In this document: positions 1-8,957 of the stretch, piece by piece
Numbering within the stretch: the stretch's first letter is position 1
Layout of the letters: the number at the start of each line of letters is the position of its first letter
Origin: an uncultured Lachnospiraceae bacterium
GTDB lineage: Bacteria > Bacillota > Clostridia > Lachnospirales > Lachnospiraceae
Assembly: GCA_902767235.1 (NCBI GenBank)
Contig: CACXGR010000062.1
Span: 1 to 20,630, forward strand
Reading direction: 5' to 3'
Length of the DNA: 20,630 bases
Notes under the pieces: model-generated
What the model was told of the DNA's origin: nothing
The model's input: only the letters and a program-made list of their open reading frames with translations
The model's database searches: none
Position numbers and translations under genes: made by a program

Positions 1-1938
1 ATAAACCGAATCGCAGCCGGAGAGGTCGTCGAGCGTCCCGCCAACGTCGTTAAGGAACTGGTGGAGAACGCCATCGATGCGGGCGCTACCGCCATTACCT
101 GCGAGATCCGGGAGGGCGGCAAAAAGATGATCCGCGTCACGGATAACGGATGCGGCATCGAGAAGAGCCAGATCACAAAGGCTTTCGAGCGGCACGCCAC
201 CAGCAAGATCCGCGACGACAGCGACCTGTCCAGACTGATGAGCCTGGGCTTTCGAGGAGAGGCCCTCTCCAGCATAGCCGCCGTCTCCCAGGTGGAGATG
301 ATCACCAAGACGCGGGATTCACTGACGGGGATACGCGCCACCAACCAGGTCCTGACAGGCTTCAGCGAGGATGCGCCGGTAAAGCTGGACCTCGAGGAGA
401 TCGGCGCGCCGGATGGCACCAGCGTGGTGGTCCGAAACCTTTTCTACAATGTCCCGGTCCGCTCCAAATTTCTGCGGCAGCCCCAGACGGAAGCGGGATA
501 TATCACGGATCTGATCGAAAGACAGGCCCTGTCCCATCCGTCTGTGTCCTTTCACTACAGAGTGGACGGCAGGGAGAAGCTGCACACGACCGGAAACGGC
601 GATCTGAGGGAGCTTCTCTACCGGATCTACGGGCGGGAGATCACGGGCAAAGTCCTGCCGATCAGCGCATCGGACGGCAAGTACCGCCTGGAGGGATTTG
701 CGGGAAGGCCAGAGATCAGCAGGAGCACCCGCAATTTCGAGATCTTCTTTGTAAACGGAAGGATGCTCAAGAGCAATACGCTCTCCAAGGCGCTGGAAGC
801 CGGCTACCGCACGGACCTCATGCAGCACCGCTTCCCTTTTGCCGTGCTGCATCTGACGGTGCCTCCGGCCGAGGCCGATGTCAATGTGCATCCGACCAAG
901 ATGGAAGTCCGCTTCTCCGACGCGGAATCCGTCTATCATTTCATTGACGAAAGCGTACATGAGGTACTGCACCGGACGGAACTCATTCCCGCAGAACTAC
1001 TAGAGAACCGCGCGCAAGAGCGCGAGAGAAAGCGCCTGGAGGCACAGGAGGCGCAAAAAGAACTGCAGCAGGCGCCTCATCCCGAGCCTTTTGAGCGCGC
1101 CAGACGCCTGGCTGAAGAGCCGGCGCCTTACGGCGGCCGCCCCCTTCCCAGTGGCCCGGCACGCTTCGAAACAGAAGATTTTGTGTTCGAAGACAAGCGC
1201 ATTGAACAGGACCTGCGCAAGGAGGCGGATGACACAAAGGCAGACCCGGCTGCGGATTATCCCAGGGGCAGTTTTGTTCAGGGAAGCCTGTTCGCAGCAA
1301 CAGACTTTACGCCCGACGAGGAGGATAAGATCCTGCTCGAAGACAACCGGCCCAGGTTCCGGATCATCGGACAGGTATTTGAGACTTACTGGATGATCCA
1401 GTTTGAGAACAAGCTGCTGATCATCGACCAGCACGCCGCCCATGAGAAGGTCAACTATGAGCGCCTGATGAAAAGACTGGAGAATGCGGATCCCGCACAG
1501 TCCGGCTCCCAGATGCTGGCGCCGCCTTCCGTCATCACGATGACAGGGCGGGAAGAAGGTGAATTCCTGGCTCACGAGAAGGTCTTTCAGTCTATGGGCT
1601 ATGAGATCGAACCGCTCGGCGCCGGCACCTATGCGATCCGGGCCGTTCCCATGGAACTGTATGGAAATGACGCAACGGAGCTGCTGAGGGAGACCCTCGA
1701 GGAAATGGTGGAGGAAAAAATGAACGGCACGCCGGGGGCGATCCTGGCCAAGGTCGCTTCCATGTCCTGCAAGGCAGCGGTCAAGGGCAGTTCCATCCTT
1801 TCGGAGCGGGAAGCGGAGGAGCTCATCGAGCAGCTCTTAAAACTCGACAACCCCTATCACTGCCCCCATGGGAGACCCACTATGATCGTGTTCTCCCAGG
1901 CGGATATGGACAGGAAATTCAAGAGGATCGTCAATTGA
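1..1938 (+). CDS. mutL: DNA mismatch repair protein MutL, 5' end missing
   Basis: MutL couples mismatch recognition by MutS to strand incision and repair. The reading frame is open from base 1 and begins inside the conserved NRIAAGEVVERP motif, so roughly the first ten residues and the start codon lie left of the window; 645 residues are visible. The N-terminal GHKL ATPase shows ENAIDAGA (visible residues 22-29), DNGCGI, ATSKI and GFRGEAL. A proline- and charge-rich linker follows (about 1000-1340). The C-terminal dimerisation domain carries the nicking endonuclease signature DQHAxxExxxxE (from 1426), SCKAAVKG (about 1764-1787) and CPHGRP (1861-1878). By family knowledge these metal-binding motifs mark an endonuclease-type MutL, as in bacteria lacking MutH. 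It heads the visible operon; miaA follows after 31 bases, a common clostridial arrangement, with mutS usually just upstream. Confidence 0.97.
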   Translation: MNRIAAGEVVERPANVVKELVENAIDAGATAITCEIREGGKKMIRVTDNGCGIEKSQITKAFERHATSKIRDDSDLSRLMSLGFRGEALSSIAAVSQVEMITKTRDSLTGIRATNQVLTGFSEDAPVKLDLEEIGAPDGTSVVVRNLFYNVPVRSKFLRQPQTEAGYITDLIERQALSHPSVSFHYRVDGREKLHTTGNGDLRELLYRIYGREITGKVLPISASDGKYRLEGFAGRPEISRSTRNFEIFFVNGRMLKSNTLSKALEAGYRTDLMQHRFPFAVLHLTVPPAEADVNVHPTKMEVRFSDAESVYHFIDESVHEVLHRTELIPAELLENRAQERERKRLEAQEAQKELQQAPHPEPFERARRLAEEPAPYGGRPLPSGPARFETEDFVFEDKRIEQDLRKEADDTKADPAADYPRGSFVQGSLFAATDFTPDEEDKILLEDNRPRFRIIGQVFETYWMIQFENKLLIIDQHAAHEKVNYERLMKRLENADPAQSGSQMLAPPSVITMTGREEGEFLAHEKVFQSMGYEIEPLGAGTYAIRAVPMELYGNDATELLRETLEEMVEEKMNGTPGAILAKVASMSCKAAVKGSSILSEREAEELIEQLLKLDNPYHCPHGRPTMIVFSQADMDRKFKRIVN

Positions 1939-1969
1939 CTGCCCTAAACAGCAGAGCGGGAGGAATCCT

Positions 1970-2932
1970 ATGACCGGAGACTTGACCATCAATAAGACGC
2001 CGCTCGTGATCATAGCAGGGCCCACCGCATCCGGCAAGAGCGCCGCGGCGGTCGAGCTCGCCCTGAGGATGAACGGTGAAGTGATCTCTGCGGATTCCAT
2101 GCAGATCTACAGAGGTATGGATATAGGGACCGCCAAAGTGACGAAGGAGGAGATGCGCGGCGTCAGACACTATCTGATCGACTGCGCGGACCCCGATGAA
2201 AACTACAATGTGGTCCTGTTTCAGCAAAAAGCGCGGGAAGCCGTGCAGGAAGCTGTCTCAGCCCAAAAGCTGCCCATTCTCTGCGGCGGTACCGGATTTT
2301 ATATCCAGGCACTTTTGTATGACATCGATTTTACCGAGATGGAAGAGAATACCTCCCTGCGCAGCCGCTATGAAGCGCTGGCGGACGAAAAAGGTCCCGA
2401 GGCGCTCCACAGGATCCTGAAAGAGAAAGATCCGGCTTCCGCCGCGGCTATTCATCCCAATAACGTCAAGCGGGTCATCCGGGCGCTGGAATTTGCGCAG
2501 GAGAGCGGCGGATCCATTGCCGCCCATAACCTGGCGCAGCGGGAGCGGGGATCCGCCTACAACTCGGTATTCTTTGTCCTGACCATGGACCGTCAGAAGC
2601 TCTATGAGCGGATCGACCGGCGCGTCGATCTCATGATGGAGCAAGGCCTTCTGGACGAAGTGACCCGGCTGCGTGATATTGGGATCGCCAGAGACAGCAC
2701 CGCCATGCAGGGGATCGGCTACAAGCAGATCTACAGCTATCTGGAGGGCGACTGGAGTCTCGAGGAAGCCGTGCGTCTCATCAAAAGGGACACCAGACAC
2801 TTTGCCAAAAGACAGCTGACCTGGTTTCGCCGCGAGAAGGACGTGATATGGGTGGATATCGATCAGTTTGATACCAAAGAGGCACTCTATGACCACCTTC
2901 AGAACACAGCATCCGGGATGCTGCACAGATAA
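1970..2932 (+). CDS. miaA: tRNA dimethylallyltransferase MiaA
   Basis: MiaA transfers a dimethylallyl group from DMAPP to N6 of adenosine 37 in tRNAs that read codons starting with U. The 320-residue product has the usual length. It shows the P-loop GPTASGKS (residues 17-24), the family signature ADSMQIYRGMDIGTAK (41-56), GGTGFYIQALL (106-116), and a C-terminal GIGYKQ followed by KRxTRxFAKRQxTWFR-type sequence. The ATG at 1970 sits 5 bases after a strong GGGAGGA site (1958-1964), which fixes the start. The gene lies 31 bases after mutL and 40 bases before the lyase gene, so it is most likely cotranscribed with both. Confidence 0.97.
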   Translation: MTGDLTINKTPLVIIAGPTASGKSAAAVELALRMNGEVISADSMQIYRGMDIGTAKVTKEEMRGVRHYLIDCADPDENYNVVLFQQKAREAVQEAVSAQKLPILCGGTGFYIQALLYDIDFTEMEENTSLRSRYEALADEKGPEALHRILKEKDPASAAAIHPNNVKRVIRALEFAQESGGSIAAHNLAQRERGSAYNSVFFVLTMDRQKLYERIDRRVDLMMEQGLLDEVTRLRDIGIARDSTAMQGIGYKQIYSYLEGDWSLEEAVRLIKRDTRHFAKRQLTWFRREKDVIWVDIDQFDTKEALYDHLQNTASGMLHR

Positions 2933-2972
2933 AAAAGATCAGAACATCATCAAAAAGGAGTACTACTGAATT

Positions 2973-4253
2973 ATGCAATCTATTTACCGGCAGTTCGGGA
3001 TCACAGACAAGGTCCTCGCTTATGCGGAACCTGTGCTGGCTCGTCTCGAAGAGAGATTCAAAAAGATCGACGAGACTGCCGAATACAATCAGCTCAGGAT
3101 CATCAAAGCTATGCAGGACGCCCATATCGGCGAGGCGAACCTCAAGGGCACGACGGGATACGGTTACGACGATATCGGAAGAGACGGACTGGAAAAAGTA
3201 TACGCCTCTTATTTCCACACCGAGGACGCCCTGGTGCGGCCCCAGATCACTTGCGGGACACACGCGCTGGCGCTGGCCCTCATGAGCAATCTGAGACCCG
3301 GGGACATTCTCCTGTCTGCGGCGGGCGCACCCTACGACACGCTGCAGGAAGTCATCGGCATCCGGCCCTCCCGGGGTTCCCTGGCCGAGTACGGCATCGG
3401 CTACCGCCAGGTGGACCTGCTCCCTGACAGCAGCTTTGACTTTGAGGGGATCCGCGCCGCACTAAAGGAGCCACATATCAGGCTGGTGACCATCCAGCGC
3501 TCCAAGGGCTACCAGAGCCGCAGGACACTGAGCGTCAAGGCGATCGGAGAAGCCATCTCTTTCATTAAACAGATACGGCCGGACGTCGTCTGCATGGTTG
3601 ACAACTGTTACGGCGAATTTGTGGAGCGGATCGAGCCCTCCGACGTCGGTGCCGACATGATCGTTGGATCGCTGATCAAGAATCCGGGAGGCGGCCTGGC
3701 GCCCATCGGCGGCTATATCGCCGGGACCCGTGACTGCGTGGAAAATGCCGCCGTACGGCTTACTTCGCCCGGACTGGGCAAAGAGGTCGGCGCGACACTG
3801 GAAGTGCTCCCTTCCTTCTACCAGGGCTTTTTCATGGGCCCCACCGTGACTGCTTCAGCGCTCAAGGGAGCTGTTCTGGCGGCAAACCTCTACGAACCGC
3901 TCGGGTTCGATGTGCTGCCCGATATGAAGGAGGAGCGGCATGATATCATCCAGGCCATCACCTTCGGTTCCCCTGAAGGCGTGATCGCGTTCTGCCAGGG
4001 GATTCAGGCGGCATCGCCCGTCGACAGCTTCGTCAGCGCGGAGCCTTCCGATATGCCGGGATATGACAGCCAGGTCATCATGGCAGCCGGCGCCTTTGTA
4101 TCCGGGTCCTCCATTGAGCTGAGTGCGGACGGCCCCATCAAACCGCCCTACAACGTGTATTTCCAGGGCGGTCTGACCTGGCCCCACGCAAAACTCGGGA
4201 TACTGAAGACCCTTCAGAATCTTCTTGACCGGAAACTCATTGACCTTCCTTAA
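2973..4253 (+). CDS. Methionine gamma-lyase family PLP-dependent protein (YnbB type)
   Basis: A fold-type I PLP enzyme of 426 residues, from the family named methionine gamma-lyase family or, in older annotation, aluminium resistance protein (B. subtilis YnbB). The probable PLP lysine is K236 in SLIKNPGGG, preceded by the cofactor-contact segment VDNCYGEF (209-216). Substrate-loop and phosphate-binding elements appear as GYGYDDIGRD (62-71) and ITCGTHALALAL (92-103). The true substrate is uncertain; family members are predicted C-S lyases but few have been tested. AAGGAG (2955-2960) precedes the ATG by 12 bases, slightly long, and no better start is nearby. The position between miaA and radC is typical of clostridia and gives no direct hint of function. 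Confidence 0.88.
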   Translation: MQSIYRQFGITDKVLAYAEPVLARLEERFKKIDETAEYNQLRIIKAMQDAHIGEANLKGTTGYGYDDIGRDGLEKVYASYFHTEDALVRPQITCGTHALALALMSNLRPGDILLSAAGAPYDTLQEVIGIRPSRGSLAEYGIGYRQVDLLPDSSFDFEGIRAALKEPHIRLVTIQRSKGYQSRRTLSVKAIGEAISFIKQIRPDVVCMVDNCYGEFVERIEPSDVGADMIVGSLIKNPGGGLAPIGGYIAGTRDCVENAAVRLTSPGLGKEVGATLEVLPSFYQGFFMGPTVTASALKGAVLAANLYEPLGFDVLPDMKEERHDIIQAITFGSPEGVIAFCQGIQAASPVDSFVSAEPSDMPGYDSQVIMAAGAFVSGSSIELSADGPIKPPYNVYFQGGLTWPHAKLGILKTLQNLLDRKLIDLP

Positions 4254-4282
4254 ACCCCGGAGAGGCTTAACGGAGGGATATA

Positions 4283-4981
4283 TTGAACGATAAGACCAGG
4301 GAACAGCCCTATGAGCGCTTTCTGAGCTGCGGACCGCAGAGCCTGACCAACGCCGAACTTCTGGGCATCATTCTCAGGACCGGCACAAAAGGTGCAACCG
4401 CCGTCGATCTGGGACGGCAGATCCTTCATCTTCACGACCCGGAAGGAAACTCGCTTTCCATGCTGCCGCAGCTGACGATGGAGGAGCTCCGCTCCATCTG
4501 CGGGATCGGAGAGGTCAAAGCAGTGAAACTGCTGTGCCTGTCGGAGATCGCCCGGAGGATCGTCCGGGAAAAGGTCCGCATAAGACCTCGTCTCGATTCA
4601 CCGGACCTGATCGCAGACTACTATATGGAGGAGCTGCGGCATCTTGACACGGAGCGCACGATCCTTCTCCATATGGACAGCAAAATGGCGCTTCTGGGAG
4701 AAGATGTCATGACCATCGGCACCGTAAACGGAGCGCTGATCTCTCCCAGGGAAATCTTTATCAAGGCGCTGGAGAGACGCGCCGTTCAGATCGTGCTGAT
4801 CCACAACCATCCCAGCGGAGACCCCTCACCGAGCAGAGAGGATATCCGCGTCACAAGGCAGCTGATCCGGTCGGGCAGTCTTCTGGGGATCCGGCTGGTC
4901 GACCACATCATCATCGGAGATCTTTGTTACTGCAGTTTAAATGAAATGGGATTAATCACTGATGAAAACACCGAATTTTAG
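4283..4981 (+). CDS. radC: RadC family (UPF0758) JAMM-motif protein
   Basis: A RadC-family protein of 232 residues. An N-terminal helix-hairpin-helix region contains ICGIGEVKAVKLL (72-84). The C-terminal JAB1/MPN-like domain has the metal motif HNHPSGDPSPSRED (174-187), in which H174, H176 and D187 are the expected zinc ligands. The family's role is unsettled: an early link to DNA repair was questioned and no enzymatic activity is established. The start is a TTG at 4283, placed 5 bases after GGAGGG (4272-4277). The protein lacks the 'KDLP..ERPRE' lead-in of many homologues, so its N terminus is slightly short. Its last 20 bases overlap the PBP2 gene, implying translational coupling. Confidence 0.93.
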   Translation: MNDKTREQPYERFLSCGPQSLTNAELLGIILRTGTKGATAVDLGRQILHLHDPEGNSLSMLPQLTMEELRSICGIGEVKAVKLLCLSEIARRIVREKVRIRPRLDSPDLIADYYMEELRHLDTERTILLHMDSKMALLGEDVMTIGTVNGALISPREIFIKALERRAVQIVLIHNHPSGDPSPSREDIRVTRQLIRSGSLLGIRLVDHIIIGDLCYCSLNEMGLITDENTEF

Positions 4982-7763
4982 GGACCGCGCCGTCATACTG
5001 GCTCTGGTATCCGTACTGATTGCCTGTATTTTGACCGGGCGCCTGTTCTATCTGCAGATCATCCGCGGAGAGCAGTATACGGAATCCTTTGAGGAGAGCG
5101 TCACCAAGCGTGTCAGCATTCCCGCCAAGAGAGGAAGGATACTGGACAGGAACGGTAGCGTGCTGGCGGAATCCAGGGCGGTCCGCAGCATTACGATCGT
5201 GGACAATACAGGGAACACGAGCGAAGAGAATGACCGGCTCAATCACATCATCCGCAGGACACTGGAGATCCTGGCGGATCACGACGAGCAGCCCGTGGAT
5301 GACTTCGGGATCATATGGACCGGTTCCCGCTTTCAATACACAAAGGAAGGATTTGATCAGCTTCGGTTTCTGGCGGATGTCTACGGATATGCGGACACCG
5401 AGACGCTTACCGATCAGGAGAGAGACGCGGACGCCGAAGACGTCGTTCTCATGCTCGCGGACCGCTACAGGATCGATAAGGACATGACCACCTCCGGCAA
5501 GAGCAAGCTTCTTCTGGACAATGTCATGATCCGGTACAAGCTGGCGCTGAATGCCTTTCAGAAGTATATCCCGACCGTGATCGCCGAGAACGTGAGCAAG
5601 GAGACCGTAAGCGAGATCCTGTCGGAGAAAGATCTGGACGGCGTCAATTCACAGTCCGCTTACCAGCGTGTATATTACGACAGCGAGTGTCTGTCCGATG
5701 TCACCGGCTATATCAGCCAGATCGGCGCTGATCAGCTATCGGAAAACAAGGACATCTACAGCGCCGGCGACCTTGTCGGGACAGTCGGGATCGAAGCCTC
5801 CATGGAGGAGCTCCTGCGGGGGAAGAGCGGATACCGCTCCATCAGCGTGGATAATCTGGGAAGAGAAAAGGCGGAACTGTCCTTTCAGAGTCCCGTAGAC
5901 GGCAATGACCTGTGGCTCACCATAGACAGGGATCTGCAGATCGCGGTCTACAAGATCGTCGAAAAAAATATGACGGATATCATTCTGTCCAAGATGACGG
6001 ACAGTGTATCGTCCTTTGAGATCACGGAGGAGACCGACGGCTCCGATATCCTGATCCCCGCGGCCGATGTCTACGCATCGCTGCTCAGCTATATCATTGA
6101 CCGCGACCACTTTGAATCCGACGACGCATCGGACAATGAGCTCCAGATGCTCGGCATATTCCGCTCCTATCTGGACAGCGTGAAGATGATGATCCGCTCC
6201 GAACTGGAATCCGTGCGCACACCTTATGACTCGGCGACGGCGGAGCAGAGAGATTACTCCACATACATCATCCGTGCGCTCTATGACCAGGGTGTGCTCA
6301 ACTCGGACAACATAGACACGGACGACGATGTATACCGCGAGTGGACGGTCTCAGGGACCACTTCCATGGGGGATTTCCTCTATCGCGCCGCCGAGGCGGG
6401 ATGGATCGAAAAAGATAAGATCGACACCGATTCCAATGATCCCGATCAAGTGTTTGAAGCACTGATCCGGTATATCCTGGAAGAGCCCTGCACCGACTAC
6501 AGCTTCGGGAGCATCGTGTGCAAGTACATGATGGAGTCGGGCGCCGCAAACGGAGACCTGGTCTGCCTGATCCTCTTTGACCAGGGGCTGTTCGAGCCTT
6601 CGGACACGACCCTCCGCTCCATTGAGAACGGAGAGTACCGGGCGTCCTTCAATTATGTGCGCAAATTGATCCAGAACGGTTATCTGACGCCCGGTCAGCT
6701 GCACCTGTATCCCTTCAGCGGCTCCGTGGTGATCACGGATCCGCATAACGGCGATGTGCTGGCCATGGTGAGTTATCCGGGATATGACTGCAACCGCATC
6801 CAGGACAGGAGCTACATGGAAGAGATGGTGCGCAATCCGTCCAAACCCATGCTCAATCACTGCACACAGCAGAGGACGGCGCCGGGCTCCACCTTCAAGA
6901 TGGTGACCGCCGCAGCCGGCGTCTCCGAGGAGGTCATAGACACCACCGAAACGATCGACTGCGAGGGAAGATTCGAAAAGATCGATCCGTCGCCGCAGTG
7001 CTGGATCTACCCAAGCAGTCACGGATGGCAGAATCTGGAGGGCGCGATCGCGAACTCCTGCAACATGTATTTCTATGAAGTTGGTTACCGGCTGGGAGAG
7101 AAGGACGGAGCGTTTGACAACGATACCGGCATCGATACTTTGGCTGAGTACGCCGCCCGCTATGGACTGGACAGGGAATCCGGCGTGGAAACAGAAGAGG
7201 CCTCGCCTTCCGTGGCCACCAGGGATGTTGTCCGTGCATCGATCGGGCAGTCCAACAACGGATACACGACTGCATCGCTGGCGCGCTATGTGGCAGCCGT
7301 GGCGTCAGAGGGAGAACTCTATGACCTGACGCTTCTGGATCACGCCGAAGACAGCAGCGGGAACAAGATCGAAGAGTATGCGCCCAAGGCGCAGGATACA
7401 CTCGAAATGAGCGAAGCGTACTGGCAGAGCATCCACAACGGGATGCGCAGAGTTTGTGCGGCCAAGTCTGAGTTCTCCTCTATCTACAGATATGATGAAG
7501 ACGGAAATTCGGAGCGGATCACAGCCGCCGGCAAGACCGGCACCGCGCAGCAGGCCTTCAATATGCCCAACCACGCGCTGTTCCTCGGATTTGCCCCCTA
7601 TGATGATCCGGAGATCGCGCTCGCGGTCCGGATCCCCAACGGATACAGCTCTGAATATGCGGCGCGCATTGCCGCACAGGTCATGAAGTACTATTTTGAC
7701 AATGACACACTTTCGGATACGCTGTCATCTTCAGATATCCCGAACTATGAGAATGGTGATTAA
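4962..7763 (+). CDS. mrdA: Class B penicillin-binding protein 2, elongation-type transpeptidase with large insert
   Basis: A monofunctional D,D-transpeptidase that cross-links peptidoglycan, probably with the adjacent RodA glycosyltransferase. One N-terminal membrane segment (about 10-30) is followed by the class B pedestal domain: RGRILDRNGSVLAES (57-71), DVTGYISQIG (246-255) and GTVGIEASMEELLRG (273-287). The transpeptidase domain starts at LTIDRDLQ (319-326) and resumes at GSVVITDPHNGDVLAMVSYP (587-606). Catalytic motifs are S643-T-F-K646, S699-C-N701 and K858-T-G860. At 933 residues it is far longer than the usual 600-700, because about 250 residues lie between the first transpeptidase strand and the rest of the core. 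The ATG lies inside the radC 3' end with only a weak GGG upstream, so translation probably depends on coupling. The elongation (PBP2) assignment rests on the rodA neighbour; a SpoVD/FtsI-like role is less likely. Confidence 0.92.
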   Translation: MKTPNFRDRAVILALVSVLIACILTGRLFYLQIIRGEQYTESFEESVTKRVSIPAKRGRILDRNGSVLAESRAVRSITIVDNTGNTSEENDRLNHIIRRTLEILADHDEQPVDDFGIIWTGSRFQYTKEGFDQLRFLADVYGYADTETLTDQERDADAEDVVLMLADRYRIDKDMTTSGKSKLLLDNVMIRYKLALNAFQKYIPTVIAENVSKETVSEILSEKDLDGVNSQSAYQRVYYDSECLSDVTGYISQIGADQLSENKDIYSAGDLVGTVGIEASMEELLRGKSGYRSISVDNLGREKAELSFQSPVDGNDLWLTIDRDLQIAVYKIVEKNMTDIILSKMTDSVSSFEITEETDGSDILIPAADVYASLLSYIIDRDHFESDDASDNELQMLGIFRSYLDSVKMMIRSELESVRTPYDSATAEQRDYSTYIIRALYDQGVLNSDNIDTDDDVYREWTVSGTTSMGDFLYRAAEAGWIEKDKIDTDSNDPDQVFEALIRYILEEPCTDYSFGSIVCKYMMESGAANGDLVCLILFDQGLFEPSDTTLRSIENGEYRASFNYVRKLIQNGYLTPGQLHLYPFSGSVVITDPHNGDVLAMVSYPGYDCNRIQDRSYMEEMVRNPSKPMLNHCTQQRTAPGSTFKMVTAAAGVSEEVIDTTETIDCEGRFEKIDPSPQCWIYPSSHGWQNLEGAIANSCNMYFYEVGYRLGEKDGAFDNDTGIDTLAEYAARYGLDRESGVETEEASPSVATRDVVRASIGQSNNGYTTASLARYVAAVASEGELYDLTLLDHAEDSSGNKIEEYAPKAQDTLEMSEAYWQSIHNGMRRVCAAKSEFSSIYRYDEDGNSERITAAGKTGTAQQAFNMPNHALFLGFAPYDDPEIALAVRIPNGYSSEYAARIAAQVMKYYFDNDTLSDTLSSSDIPNYENGD

Positions 7764-7767
7764 CGGT

Positions 7768-8946
7768 ATGAATCAATCGAACAGATCTGTCATGGACTCG
7801 GCAGTCCATAATGTCAGGAAACTCGGAAAGCTGGACCCGGCGCTGTATGGCGCCGTGATCCTGCTCAACCTCATGGGACTTGTGTCCATAAACAGCATCG
7901 CCGAAGTATCCGGCAACAGCGGAATACTGATCAAGCAGACCGCCGGAAGCGTCCTGGGTATTTTGGTCATGACTGTCCTCAGCACCATCAATTACAAAAG
8001 GTTTTCGAAGTACTATAAAGTGCTGTACGGGGTGGTCATTTTGTCCCTTGCAGCCGTGCTCTTTCTGGGCACTTCCGGCGGCGGTGCCAGGCGCTGGATC
8101 AGCATTGGCGGGATCACATTTCAGCCCTCCGAGCTGGCAAAAATATTGTTGATTTTATTTTATTCAGAGTTCATAATTAATTATATAGGGCAGTTTTCGC
8201 GACTGCAGGTCTTTGCGCTCAGTACTCTGCTGATCCTTCCGCCGTTCTTTATGATCCTCAGGGAACCGGATCTGTCGACCAGTATCATGATCATTCTTAT
8301 CTTCTGCGTTATCCTTTTCATTGCGGGGCTGAATAAGAAGATCATTGCGGGGGCAGCAGCCGCTGCCATCCCTTCCGTAATGATACTGCTGTACCTTGTG
8401 CTCAGCGGCAGCAGTACATTTCTCGGCGATTACCAGCGCCAGCGTATTCTGGCATGGTTTCACCCGGAAGACTATGCGTCATCTACCGCCTATCAGACGA
8501 TGAATTCAATGACGGCAATAGGATCCGGCAGGCTGATCGGAAAAGGATTGAGCGCGTCATCGAGTACACTGCTCGGAACAGGGTTTATCTCCGAATCGCA
8601 GACAGATTTTATCTTTGCCGTGATCGGAGAGCAGTTTGGCTTTCTCGGATGCAGCATTATGATCGTCCTGATCACCGTGATCGCTGTCAGATGCTGTATC
8701 ATCGCATCCCGCAGCAGAGATCTTTCCGACAAGATCGTCGCCTGCGGCATGGCTGCATGGATCGGCCTGCAGAGCTATCTGAACATCGGTGTAGCCACGG
8801 GCCTTCTGCCGAACACCGGCATACCGCTTCCCTTTGTCAGCTATGGACTTACAAGTCTTCTGTGCCTTTACGCAGGGCTTGGCTTTGTTCAAAACATTTG
8901 CATTCGCAGCAAGAAAGCAACATCTGTGCACAGACACAGCAAATAA
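7768..8946 (+). CDS. rodA: SEDS-family peptidoglycan glycosyltransferase, RodA/FtsW type
   Basis: A polytopic SEDS protein of about 392 residues that polymerises lipid II into glycan strands at the membrane, in complex with a class B PBP. It has roughly ten hydrophobic segments, the early GGARRWISIGGITFQPSELAK signature (split around 8080-8142), and the C-terminal ESQTDFIFAVIGEQFGFLGC and LPNTGIPLPFVSYG motifs typical of FtsW/RodA/SpoVE. The start is uncertain: an ATG at 7768 has a weak GGTGAT 7 bases upstream, while ATG 7753 overlaps the PBP2 3' end. Four bases separate PBP2 and this start, so the pair is almost certainly cotranslated. Adjacency to PBP2 and mgsA favours RodA over FtsW. Confidence 0.92.
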   Translation: MNQSNRSVMDSAVHNVRKLGKLDPALYGAVILLNLMGLVSINSIAEVSGNSGILIKQTAGSVLGILVMTVLSTINYKRFSKYYKVLYGVVILSLAAVLFLGTSGGGARRWISIGGITFQPSELAKILLILFYSEFIINYIGQFSRLQVFALSTLLILPPFFMILREPDLSTSIMIILIFCVILFIAGLNKKIIAGAAAAAIPSVMILLYLVLSGSSTFLGDYQRQRILAWFHPEDYASSTAYQTMNSMTAIGSGRLIGKGLSASSSTLLGTGFISESQTDFIFAVIGEQFGFLGCSIMIVLITVIAVRCCIIASRSRDLSDKIVACGMAAWIGLQSYLNIGVATGLLPNTGIPLPFVSYGLTSLLCLYAGLGFVQNICIRSKKATSVHRHSK

Positions 8947-8957
8947 TGGAGAAATCA

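Noticed and set aside
319..972. Long minus-strand open frame inside mutL, and similar ones inside miaA, PBP2 and the HlyD-like gene
   Set aside because: They are opposite strongly conserved coding sequence and look like by-products of GC-rich codon use.
8454..8957. Upstream extension of the mgsA frame into rodA
   Set aside because: MgsA homologues begin at the MRIALIAHD segment, and GGAG precedes the ATG at 8958.
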